In this document: piece by piece, positions 1-10,401 of the stretch | Layout of the letters: each line of letters opens with the position of its first letter | Numbering within the stretch: position 1 is the first letter of the stretch | Assembly: GCA_016858145.1 (NCBI GenBank) | Contig: JAEHOE010000045.1 | Span: 186,001 to 250,000, forward strand | DNA length: 64,000 bases | Direction: 5' to 3' | DNA from: Edaphochlamys debaryana | Lineage: Eukaryota; Chlorophyta; Chlorophyceae; Chlamydomonadales | The notes under the pieces: model-generated | Databases searched by the model: none | Told to the model about the DNA's origin: nothing | Seen by the model: only the letters and a program-made list of their open reading frames with translations | Made by a program: the position numbers and the translations under genes

Positions 1-828
1 GTTGCTCGGAGGATGGATGGGAGTCTGTGTGGTCGGAGTACTGTACCTCAACTTGCTGGAGCCTGCTATGGGAGCCTAAGGGCGGCTATGGGGGCGTAAT
101 GTAAATTCAAACACGGTCAAGTCAAGCCCTCAATGCCTCTCGCGCGGGCTTCAGCCCTAACCTGCCCCTTGCTCAGAACGTGCTTCGCATCTGCCGTAAA
201 CGCGATGTCACACACGACATCATTATTCAGGGCTAAACCCCACGACATCAGGTCCCCCTGACCAGGAGCAACAAAGCGCTCGCCAATCTGGTTGTTCCCC
301 GCCTCCTCATGCTCAGCACTGCACGCGGGACGAGTCCCCACTCCCCCGTGAGCGTCAGCCCCCGTCATCCATAGAGCAGCGGCCACATCGACGCATTCAG
401 CTGCATCCCCCGTCAATGTTCTGACTACGCCGCATGGCCCCTGCGAGCAGAGAACCCCTCCTCGTCGGTGCTGCCAACTGTGCTGGCGCTTGCCAGCCGC
501 ACCGAGCCCCTGCCTCGGTGGGCGAGCGGGCAAAACCTATGGTGTGACGACGGCCATAGCCTCCACAGCCATGACCCACTGATGTATGCAGTCCCTGCCG
601 GTGCTCCTGCCTGCCCCCCCACCCAGGTATGACAGGCGGCTCGTGTACAACCGCCAACAGTGCTTGCGCGTGCCCGCCCACGGTGGCCTGGGTGGAGGGA
701 ACCCCATGTACAATGCAACTCAGGCGCGCCTCGGCCCCCATGCCCCCTAATGCCACAGTCCCTGCCAGTGCTCCTGCCAGTGCTCCTGCTCCTGCATGTG
801 TGTTGATCCCCAGAGCAATCAACATTGC
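1..828. other. Left-edge region, no gene assigned
   Basis: This stretch lies downstream of the minus-strand BTB gene that ends at 829. It holds short overlapping open frames on both strands, as expected by chance at this GC content. GTGCTCCTGCCA-like words recur between about 590 and 800. A minus-strand frame ending at 117 has a short segment, residues reading DVVCDIAFTAD, that faintly resembles the start of the BTB fold in the neighbouring paralogues. I could not join it to other exons. It may belong to a gene or relic outside the window. Confidence 0.4.
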
Positions 829-2730
829 TCATGCGAGCCGCTTCAGCGTGAGGTAGCCCGTGATTTTGCCCTCATGCAGGTACGCGGCCCAGCCCGCCAG
901 GGGGTCACGGTTGGGAGAGGAGCCGGCGCCGTCGTTTGGCCCGGAGGTCGGTGGCAGAGCGAGGGCAAGGCCCTTGGCTTGGCCCCAACCAACAGAGGCA
1001 AAGCGAGTACCGCTCTTCTTGTCGTACGTGAAGCTGTAGCCGTCCTCCCGTCTGCCGCCGCTCCGGCGGTGTACTGTAAGCGTTGCGGACACGGTGGCGG
1101 GGCAGTCCCTTGCGCCCTCGAGGGCGGAGCCGGGACTCTTGAACGCCTTGGGGATGCTGCAGAACAGGAATACGCCGGCCGCATCGTTGCTGTGCTTGTA
1201 CTCCACGCCGACCTCTAGCGCGACACCCCCCGTCAGGACATGGGGCAGTGCTGGGTCAAAGCCGTCAAAGGAGCTAGCCACGGTCGCAAGCACGTCAGGT
1301 TGCAGCCCCTCCAGCTTCGCCCTCAGCGCGTGAGTGCTGATGCTCCACGGGTAGGCAATGCCCGCCACCGGCACGCACTGGGGCCGGGCCTTGGTGTTGT
1401 ACCAGGTCCCACGTAGATCAAGTAGGCTGCGTTGGCCCTCGTTGGCGGTCGCGCAGGCGCTGATGCGGGCCGCCTCCATCACCCCGCAGGCGAACCAGCC
1501 TGTCCGGCCGCCTGCGGAGCCCTTGGTCTCATGGTCCAGCGCCAGGCCCATCAGAATGCCGCTGGAGACGTGGGGGCTGAGCTGCACCAGCCGAACCAGA
1601 CCGCACAGCTGCTTGCGGGTGGCAGCGTCCGTGCGGCCCCAGTTGGCCTCCATCCACACCGCTAGCAGCGTCAGCACGCTGTCCTCGGTGTCCGTCGCCA
1701 GGTCATCCGACTCCAGCAGAGCCTCCAGCCCGGCAGCTGGGAGAAGCAGCAGCTGCTTCCGCAGGGAGGGCGTATTGAGCGCTGCGAGGGTGGAGCCGAA
1801 GTGCCGCACCAGCTGGGGCTTGGTGGCGGCGATGATGGTTTTGAAGCTGGGGTCGTCCGAGGGCCACAGCGCATCGCACGTGTACAGCTGCAGCACGAGG
1901 GGCTCTGCGGCGGCCTGCTGGCCCCCGGGCTTTGCCTCCGGTGCTGCAGCGGGCCTTGCTGCCGACCCTGCCTTGGCGTGCTTGCCGTTTGGCGTTTTCA
2001 CCTTAGCCTCCGCCATCTTGTCCGCTACCCATTTGACGCAGGCGGCTGCACAGCCCTCGATGGCCAGGTAGTCTCCGATCCGCCGCACCTCCAGGGCCTC
2101 ACGGATGCTGCCCAGGCCCTCCACCTCCCCCGTGTAGGCGTACTTCATCACCAGGCGGGCTGCAGGCAGCTCGGCCTCGCTGCCCAGCGGCACACGGAGG
2201 AGGGGGCGGCGCGCCACGGGGGCGCCCTGCTGAGTCGAGGGCTCGCCGAGAACGGCGATGCGCACAGATACACAGGCCGCTCCCGTCGCCGGGGTAGACT
2301 CCTGCCGGCGCTCCCAGCGGTCGAGCTGCAGCGGTGGGGAAGAAAGAACGGTGAGAAGAGCACAAAGCTGGGTCGAGCGGAGCAAGGAAGGGGCAGCTAA
2401 CCAACATCCCACCCCAACCCTGGAAACCCAACCCGATCAGGCCTTAGTCCCCGGGGGGCAAGGATCGCACCCAGCTCTGCTACGGATGCCCAACATGCTG
2501 ACCTGGGCAGCGAAGCGCTCGGAGGCATGCTTGAGGACCAAGGAATGGGCGGGCAGCGGCTCGCCGACGGTTGTGGCCTCCGTGGGGACCTCTTGGTCCC
2601 GGGGCCGCTTGGAGCCGGCTGTTGGAGCCAACGAGGTCTCAAGGCAGAAATGAATGCTGCAGTCAGCGCCTGCTTCGCTGCCATAGAGGCCTGCAAGCGC
2701 TGCGGCCACATGCTGATTGCCCTTTGGCAT
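829..2730 (-). CDS. BTB/POZ domain protein, copy A (two exons)
   Basis: Probable BTB/POZ plus BACK-like protein of about 574 residues; such proteins often act as substrate adaptors for cullin-3 ubiquitin ligases. Exon 1 is 2503-2730 and starts MPKGNQHVAAALAGL. Exon 2 is 829-2325. The intron is GTCAGC...CTGCAG in phase 0. The BTB core is split by a long charged insert; recognisable parts are PAHSLVLKHASERF before the intron and VMKYAYTGEVEGL after it. The middle (GLEALLESDDLATDTEDSVL) is typical of the BACK region, where the fold links to Cul3. The C-terminal about 250 residues resemble the TRAF/MATH-like or jelly-roll tails seen in plant BTB proteins, but I cannot assign them. A close paralogue lies at 7793-9604 with the same intron position, so the pair arose by duplication. 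No catalytic role is expected. Confidence 0.85.
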
Positions 2731-3206
2731 CGTGCGTTGATGTGCGTCAGGTCGTTTTTTACGTTGCACGGACAAGCCTGATGTTTGTCCTGTTGCTGTA
2801 GTCAAGGTAGAGGGCACAAGCAAGTGCTTTCATTCAAACGCGGTTACAGGAGCTTAACCTATGAAGTTTGCACGCGTTGCAGTCTCGGGAGCGCGTGAAC
2901 AACAGCTTTGTATGCCAACTCTGTTTTAGCCAAAGCTGTCGCGCCCACGGACCTAGCAGATGAGAGTCTTGGACCTCCTCCGCCTGCCAGTTGCCGCGCG
3001 TTGAGATCAACCCTCATGTAGTCACATAACAGGTCATCGGGAGCTGCACATTGCCTACTGTCTCCGCCCCAAGCGAGGACCAGCCCTCATGTGAGGGCCG
3101 CCGCGCTCCTGTGCCTACTGTCTCCGCCGAGGAATACGCACAGCCCACGACCATCGAATCCGAGGTTGCCTCGTCTCTCAACCCTCATGCCAGGGCCGAC
3201 GCAGCC
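2731..3206. other. Spacer between BTB copy A and the MYND gene
   Basis: This holds the 5' flank of BTB copy A and the 3' flank of the MYND gene, both minus strand. A short direct repeat with the core TGCCTACTGTCTCCGCC occurs twice, at about 3053 and 3113. No RNA gene or clear promoter box was recognised. Confidence 0.5.
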
Positions 3207-6200
3207 TCAGCCGCCAACGGCCGCCAGCGCCCTGCACTCGGCCTTGTGCCCCGCCTGCCAGTGCGCTCGCTGGCACTCTGCCGAGCAGTACCACACCCTC
3301 CGGCACCCGCCACACGCCTTGCCGGCCACCTCCTCCTCCGAGCAGCCCCCAAAGCACACACACGCAGGGCTACCACACATCTTGACAACCGCCACGGCTA
3401 CCGCCAGCTCCGCCGCATCCACGTCCGCTTCCGCCACGCCGACGCCGCTGACCCACGCCGTCTTAACGGGGTCCTGCCCCTCGGCCGCGGCGTCGTCAGC
3501 GATGCGCTGCAGGAGCCCCTCCGCACGGAGCCTGAACGCCTCTGGGCTGTCGGCGGCGGCGGCGGCTTGGGCCAGGTCCTGAAGGCAGGCGCCGTAGGCA
3601 GCGCTCAGCTTGGGGACCACAGCCAGGCAGGCCTCGAGGTCCTCTGCGGTTGCAGGGGCGGACGGTGCGGGCGTGGTGGTAGAGGAGGTGGTCGGGCCAG
3701 CGGGGGCCAGACCCCGCGGCGCAGGGGTGGAGGAGCGCAGGGCCGTCCAGACGCTGGGGCACAGCACGGGGTGCGTGGCAGCGTGCGTGAGCGCCGTGGC
3801 GGGGTGGTAGGCGGCCGCCGCCAGCGCCGCGGGCAGCTGAGCCTCCCCGCCGGCGCGGGTCCCCGGCCAGCCCTGCAGCTGGGCGGCGGGGGCCCGGGCC
3901 ACGCGGCGGGGCTGCAGCGCCGCCATCAGCCGCCCCGCCGCCGCCGTCAGCCGCAGGAGCAGGTCGGGGCCGAGCAGCCGCTGCAGCGCCGCCGCCGCCG
4001 CGTTGGCCACCGTACGCTTTGGCCATCGCGTCCATGAGCCGTGCAAAGGAAGGCGTGGCGGTGGCCGTGGCCCGGACGAGCAGAGCCCGCAGCGCCTCTC
4101 GCCGAGCCCGCGCCTCAGGCGATAGAGCGCTCACCAGCAGCTCCGTGGCGGCCACTTGCGGGCACAGCACGCACGCCTCCGTGACCAGGGCCCACACCTG
4201 GAACGCCGCCTCCGCCACCGCCGCTGCCTCGGCTGCTGCCGAGCCCTCCACGCCTCCGCCACCGCCGCCCCAGCCCCGGGCCTCCAGGGAGCGGCAGGCC
4301 AGGTCGCAGAGGACCCTGACGGCCTTCGCCTGGGTCAGGAAGAGCCCCAGCTCCTCCCCCGCCCTCCAGCCCGCCGCTGCACCTCCGCCGCCGCTGCCTC
4401 CACCTCCGCTGCCTCCATCACCGCCGCCTACATCCGCCAGCTCTGGCCGCAGCACCGCCACCTCCACGACGGGCGGTAGCAGGAAGGTGCGCAGGGGCTG
4501 GCTCAGGTCCAGGGCGGCGGCCAGGCCGGCGGTGCCGCCGAGGCGCCCTGCCAGTCGGGCACCCTGGTCCAGGGAGGCCAGCAGGCGGGCCCGCGCCGCT
4601 GCGGGGGCGGCGGCAAAGCGCTCTTCCGGCGGCATGCAGGCGAAGCCTGGGGCAACAGGGAGGAAGCCGTTTGTTGGCAAGGCGCTCAGCGAGGGCATGA
4701 AACCCCCCTCCTAATCCCACCCACCGCCTGATGATCAGTTTGCAAGCTGGCTTTCCCTCCAAGCCCCAACGCACCCACTGCCATGCCCGGGAGCATGCCG
4801 CACGCGAGCTGCTCCACCAGCTCCGCCACACGCGGCTGCGCCTCGTCCAGGCAGCAGGCCGCCGCCAGCGCCCACGCGCCGCAGGCCACCATGGCCCCGC
4901 CCACCCCCGCCACCTCCCGCCCCGCCGCCTCCAGCGCCGCCTGCGCCGCCGCCGCCGCCCTCAGCAAGCCGTCCACCGCCTCCACGCCGCTGCCCGCCAG
5001 CCGCTGCAGCACGGCCTGGACCTTGGGCTGGGCCAACGTGGCGGCGGCGGCAGTGCCGCCGGCCCTGCCGTACAGTCGGGCGAAGGCCTCGGCGGCGCGC
5101 TCTGCACGGTGGGGCACGCCCGCCGCCAGTGCCAGGGTGGGGGAGCCGCCGCCACTGGGAGGCGCGAGGCCGGGAGCGTGAGCAGCCGCAAGCGCCGGGG
5201 CGGCGGCGCTGGGTCCGTGCGCGAGCTCGTAGGCCCACAGCTGGGAGGAGGCGCACAGCACCCGCAGCCGCTCCCCCGCCTCGTCGCTCGCCTGGCGGCT
5301 GGCCAGGTGCACCGTCAGCAGCCAGCAGGGCCGCTCCTCCACCACGCCCTCGCTTCCCTCTCCACCTCCGCCGCTGCCGCTACCGCCGCCTTCGCCGTGG
5401 TCACCGGCTCCTCCACCGAAGGGCGTGACAGGCTCTGGCGGCATGCCGGCGGCCCGGGCCATGTGCTCCAGCTCGAGCGCCAGCAGCCGCTGCAGCCGGG
5501 GGCCGCGGAGCACCGCCAGCGTGGGCTGCAGCAGCGGAGGCAGCGGGCCCGGGCCCAGGCGCGGGTCCGTGGCCGGGGCCGGCGGCTCCGCCAGCAGGCG
5601 CACGGTGGCCGCCAGGGTGCCGGAGGCTGCGCACATCTGCACCGCCCCGATGAGCTGGGGGCGCAGGGCACGTGCAAGGAGTCAGGGAGGCACTGCAGGA
5701 GGCCTCTAGGGAAAGCAGCCTGAGGTATGCGAGCACGCCAAAGCCCTGCCAGGGAATCCAAGGTGAACTTCCTAGTGTGATCCCCCTGGCCCCCCCCGCC
5801 TGGTCCCCACCCCACTGGCCCCTCCCCCCGGCTTACAGAGTCGAGGTTGGGGACGAGCAGCTCCTCAGGGGTGAACTCGGCGGGCGGCGGCAGGCACAGG
5901 GCCGCAGCGGAGATCTCCTGGGGGTACGCACGGTGGGCGGAGAGCCTTGAACATGTGTCACAGCACCTACCCCCTGCCCAGTAGCTATCTGTCCCCTCAT
6001 TCCAGACCACCCCAGACCACTCCAGAGTTCCAGGCCCCACGCACCTCGAGCAGGCTGCTGCTGGCCAGCGCCTCCAGCAGGGACCGCGCCGCCGGGGCGG
6101 TCAGGTGCGCCACCGCCCCCCTCCCGCCGCCACCGCCCTCGGCCTTCCAGGCCGCCACCCGCCCCGCGCCATTGCTGCTGGCCCCGGGGCTCGCGGCAAG

Positions 6201-6935
6201 CTGGCGGGGGCAGGCGAGCGCCAGCTGCGCGCTGCACTGCACCAGGCTGCTGAAAGAGGCGGTGATGACCATGAGGGGCGAGCGCAGGCCCGTGTCGCCC
6301 TCCTCGCCGCCGGGGCCGGCCGTTGCGGCGAGGTGCATCTCCGCCAGGCGCCGGACGGACGCCAGGAAGTGCGCGCAGGTGGTGAAGAGCTGCGGCGAGC
6401 CGAAGAGCTGGTCCATGGCAGAGGAGACGGCCGTCGCAGCGGCCGAGGCCGCGGGGGAGGGCAGCGTGGGTCGCGGGCCGGCGAAGGCGTTGCCGAGGAG
6501 GCCGTGCGTGACGCTGCGCGTGGCCGCGGCAGCGACGGCGAGCGCCGCGCTGACGTTGTTGGTCGCCGTGACGCAGTGCATGGCCTGCTGCCACTCGACC
6601 GAGGTCGTCTCGAGCCTCGGGGCATTGATCTCGGCAGCCGCGACGTGACGGGAGGTCGCGGAGCTCAGGAGCCCCGCCCAGGTCGGAATGTAGCGGCTGG
6701 CGAGAATGGCATCCAGCCAAGGCATGCTAGCCTCTGGGGCGCCGGGGGCGCACGCGGGAACGCCACCAGCCAACATTGCGTGCTTGAGCGGGACGGGAAT
6801 GGCCGCCATCAGCTGCTCTGCCGCCGTGTTGCTGGGCTCAAGGGTTGCCGAGGACTCCTCATGGCTGTTGGGTAGCGCCTCGACCGCTGCACCCAAGGCC
6901 CGCGAGAAGCTCCGCAGAACGGTTGCCGGTGACAT
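3207..6935 (-). CDS. MYND-type zinc-finger protein with apparent frameshift
   Basis: Four-exon gene for a large alanine-rich helical protein of about 1,060 residues ending in a MYND zinc finger, a protein-protein interaction module. Exons are 6045-6935, 5837-5917, 4775-5654 and 3207-4646, all with phase-consistent GT-AG borders (GTGCGT, GTAAGC, GTGCGT). The start at 6935 is the first ATG (MSPATVLRSF). The finger is at the extreme C-terminus: CVCFGGC, then CGGCRRVWYC, then CQRAHWQAGHKAEC, giving the expected Cys/His spacing. The rest looks like an armadillo-like or otherwise helical scaffold without a recognised domain. The last exon changes frame near 4010-4025: LMDAMAK is read in one frame and VANAAAAALQRLL in the next, with no plausible intron between. 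This is either a sequencing indel or a real mutation. If real, the zinc finger would be lost. Confidence 0.75.
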
Positions 6936-7792
6936 CCTGGCGATGGCTGGGCAGTGGACGGGGTCAGTGCATTTAGCTAGGGGCGCCGAGCGCAAACGTC
7001 ATTGGCTGCAGTGGGTGCTCCAACAAGGGTGCGCCGAAGGCACTTGACGCCTGCCTCACCGATCTCGCCGAGGCCCCTCGCGCAAGGTCCATTGCCACCG
7101 AAACGTGACCCGCCCGCAGCGGAGACGCCAAACCCCTCATCCCCTCGGAGCCCCCTGAGCTAAAGCACGTACGGGCATTAGAGAGTGGCCTGCTCATAAT
7201 CACGCCTCACTGGACACACCCTCCCCTTTGGCCTTCAGCCAGTATGGGGGTTCACGGCTGATGCGCTTGCCAACCAGGCCCACGCCAACCACCCTACCGT
7301 ATCGAAAGTACAGATGTCCGAAGCCACTCCGGCGCACTCGACGCTCCACCCCTCGGGTCTTTCCCTGATCCCTTAGCCAAGATGACCAAAGGAGTGATAA
7401 GAACGGAGCCCATGGCTGCTACAGCCCTCCACCTGACGGGTCTTTCCCTGACCCCTGAACGACTCATCCCAGATGCGCGCCAGATTCCCATACTGCAGTG
7501 CACGTAGCCACAACTGCTCAAGCCACATAAGCCACATAAGCCAACAGCTTGGTCAAAGTAGGGGTAGCATATGCATGCCACGTCACACGCCCAGCCGCCC
7601 AAATGCTTTGCGCTCGTATTCCGCCTACCCCACCCTCTCGCTCCACGTGCTGGGGGACTCCTGGGCGGGACAGCTTTGCTCGTTGCTTACCTCGTCGCAT
7701 CCGGCTGGTGGACCCCACCCTCTCGTCCCATTCCAGGTGGCCCCCCTACATGGTCCGTAGTGTCCCTTCTCCGCAGGGCGCTAAGCGCTGGG
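6936..7792. other. Intergenic, 5' flank of the MYND gene
   Basis: No gene is supported here. The words GGGTCTTTCCCTGA occur twice (about 7353 and 7438) as an imperfect direct repeat. A nearby run repeats AAGCCACAT at about 7520-7540. The minus-strand MYND promoter and the 3' flank of BTB copy B should both lie here. No convincing TATA box was seen. Confidence 0.5.
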
Positions 7793-9604
7793 CTAGGATG
7801 GGCGTAGGAGCTTGAGAGAGCCACTCATCTCGCCCTCATGCAGGAACGCGGCCCAGCCCGCCAAGAGGGTCCTCCCACCGGTAGCAGGTGATTGGGCCAG
7901 GGTCAGGGCCTCATTATCGCCCCACCCTGACCCGATTTGCAGGCCGCTGTCTTTGTTGTAACCAAAGACGTATGCCACCTCCCGCTCGCCGCCGCTCCAG
8001 CGATAGGCCTCGAGAGTGGCGTCGAGGCGGACCGGAAAGTCCTTGCATGCCTTGAAGGACGGGCCCTTGCTGCGGAACTCCGCTGGCACCGTGCACCCGA
8101 GGAAGAGCCCTGCTGCTTTGCTCCCGTGCACGTACTGGAGCTGCACCCGCCAGGCGAAGCCCCTGGCATACACGAAGCCTGCGACGCCATTGCAAGTCGC
8201 GATCGCATACGTTGCCCCTTCCGGCTGCAGCCCCTCGAGCTCCTTGTTGAGGTCCGCCCGCTTGATGCTCCACGGGAAGGTTAGGCCCGCCTCTGGGATG
8301 CATTGTGGGCGGGCCTGCGTGTTGTACCAGCCCGGCACGGACGCCTGCCTCCGTAGGTGCTTTTGGTTCACCTCTGATGTGATGCAGAATGAGAAGATGC
8401 GGGCGGCCTCCATGACCGTGATCGGGAACCACCCGGCCTGCGCCTCCGGCCCCAGGGCGGTGTGGTCAGCCGCCAAGCCCATGAGCAGGCAGCTCGCGGC
8501 CTCCACGCTGAGCTGCACCAGCCGAACCAGCCCACACAGCCGCGTGCGGGTAGCGGCGCCTGTGCGGCGCCAGTTGACCTCCATCCATGCTGCCAGCAGC
8601 GTCAGCACGCTGTCCTCGCTGTCCGTCCCCAGGTCATCAGACTCCAGCAGAGCCTCCAGCCCGGCAGCTGGGAGAACCAGCAGCTGCTTCCGCAGGGAGG
8701 GCGTGTTGAGCGCAGCGAGGGTGGAGCCGAAGTGCCGCACCAGCTGGGGCTTGGCGGCGGCGATGATGGTTTTGAAGCTGGGGTCGTCCGAGGGCCACAG
8801 CGCATCGCACGTGTGCAGCTGCAGCACGAGGGGCTCGGCCGCGGCCTGCTGGTCCCTGGGCCCCGCTGCCAGCCCCGCGGCGGACCCTGCTGCTGAACCT
8901 GTTGCTGCTGAGCTTGCCTCCGCCGGCTTCTGCCCTCCTGCCTCCGCTGCCTCCGCCATCTTGTCCGCTACCCATTTGACGCAGGCGGCTGCACAGCCCT
9001 CGATGGCCAGGTAGTCCCCGATCTGCCGCACCTCCAGGGCCTCACGGACGCTGCCCAGGCCCTCCACCTCCCCCGTGTAGGCGTACTTCATCACCAGGCG
9101 GGCCGCGGGCAGCTCGGCCTCACTGCCCAGGGGCACACGGAGGAGGGGGCGGCCTTGTTTGCCTGAGGTGGCCGCTGCCTGCTCCCGACACGACGTGCCC
9201 CCACGGCCGCTGCTGGATGCAGCTCCCGAGTTCTGTTGCTCCGCCCATCGGTCCAGCTGCAGGAGTGGGGACAAAGCCAAGGGTTAACGGCAGCAAGGGA
9301 GCGTAGCGAGCAGGCCGGAGCAGGGGCCAAGGTTCACACCCAGCTCTGCTATGGATGCCCAATTGCTGACCTGGGCAGCGAAGCGCTCCAACGCATGCCG
9401 CAGAACGAAGCAGTGGCCGGGGAGCAGTTCCCCGAGATGGTCCAGCTGACCGGCTCCATCCTCGTCTCTCGGACGCTTGCTGCCAACAACATTGGGACCT
9501 GCCGATGCTTCGAGAGTGAAAGCTACGTCGCAGTCACTTCCAGACACGCAGTCGAAGAGTCCGGCGAGCGCGGCTGCGACATGCTGGTTGCCCCTGGGCG
9601 GCAT
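7793..9604 (-). CDS. BTB/POZ domain protein, copy B (two exons)
   Basis: Paralogue of the gene at 829-2730, about 565 residues. Exon 1 is 9371-9604 (starts MPPRGNQHVAAALAGL). Exon 2 is 7793-9256. The GTCAGC...CTGCAG intron sits at exactly the same codon (AAQ/LDRW) as in copy A. The BTB end and BACK region are almost identical to copy A, for example VMKYAYTGEVEGLGS, YLAIEGCAAACVKWVADKMA and LRKQLLVLPAAGLEALLESD. Similarity falls off in the acidic/Ala linker and in the C-terminal third, which suggests constraint on the Cul3-binding half and freer change in the putative substrate half. A ubiquitin-ligase adaptor role is inferred from the family. Confidence 0.85.
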
Positions 9605-10401
9605 GGCGTTTGCTCATATGACAACTCGGGGCACGTGTGGCATGTATCGTTGGCAGCCAGAACGACTGAACGAGAAGCTGGCATCGACAGCTCGTGATTA
9701 TTTGCCCGCGCTTATTGTCGGAGTTGTCGCTGCCTCCTTGTTGCTCAGCCATTACCATTGCCGCTGCTATACTTCGTGTTCAAAATGCCGAAGGCGACCT
9801 CGGCATGTCCACAATTCGACTTGCGAAGGTGGCCCCCCATCGCAGTGGCAAACGGCGCTTCCTAGGCGCTTCGGAGACAGCGAGGACTCTTCGGGATGGG
9901 CAGCGCCACACTGCTGCCTCGCGCGCATGGCGCGGTGGCAGGGGTAGAAGAACATCAACGAAGCGAAGCGCTTGGTTGTGGTGTGGCGTAGGGCGTTTTC
10001 CGCAGGGGGAAGCTAAAGTGATGGAGCGGGATGCTCTGGGCGCTTCCTGGGCGTTTCTGGAGACCTCTGGAGACAGCCAAGACTCGACGGGATAGGTACA
10101 AGCACCACACTGCTGCCTCGCGCGCGTGACGCGGTGGCGATGGGGAGCTGGCGCTAGGAGGTCCCGGCGGCGGCGGTTGGGGTGGAGCGGGGTGGAGGAG
10201 GGCGGAGGAGGGTGGAGGAGGGGGATGTGGCGGGCGCCGTGCCGGTTTCCAGGAGGCGAACGGCGCCGGCGATCGCGCGCTCTTGAAGGAAGCCCCGTCA
10301 GCTCGCCGGGACCTATACAGCTCCGCAGCAAGCCCGCGTGATCTTATAGCTGCTCAGATATGACGCCCGCAACCTTGGCAGCTGGAGAACGCCGCGCCCG
10401 C
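9605..10401. other. Divergent promoter region, BTB copy B and amidohydrolase
   Basis: This lies between two head-to-head genes and should hold both promoters. It carries the imperfect direct repeat listed separately (9854-10139) and a GGAGG/GGTGGAGG purine-rich run at about 10180-10230. An in-frame upstream ATG at 10360 would lengthen the amidohydrolase by 14 residues, but the ATG at 10402 directly precedes a signal-peptide-like core. Confidence 0.5.
9854..10139. repeat. Imperfect direct repeat, about 90-100 bp, two copies
   Basis: Copy 1 is about 9854-9940 and copy 2 about 10038-10139. Both contain GGCGCTTCCT, GGAGACAGC, a GGGAT word, then ACACTGCTGCCTCGCGCGC and GCGGTGGC. Copy 2 has a small internal expansion (GGAGACCTCTGGAGACAG). 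The spacing is about 185 bp, in the divergent promoter interval. Confidence 0.75.

Noticed and set aside
117..420. Minus-strand frame with a faint BTB-like segment (DVVCDIAFTAD).
   Set aside because: Similarity covers about ten residues and no splice-consistent neighbour exon was found, so no gene is called.
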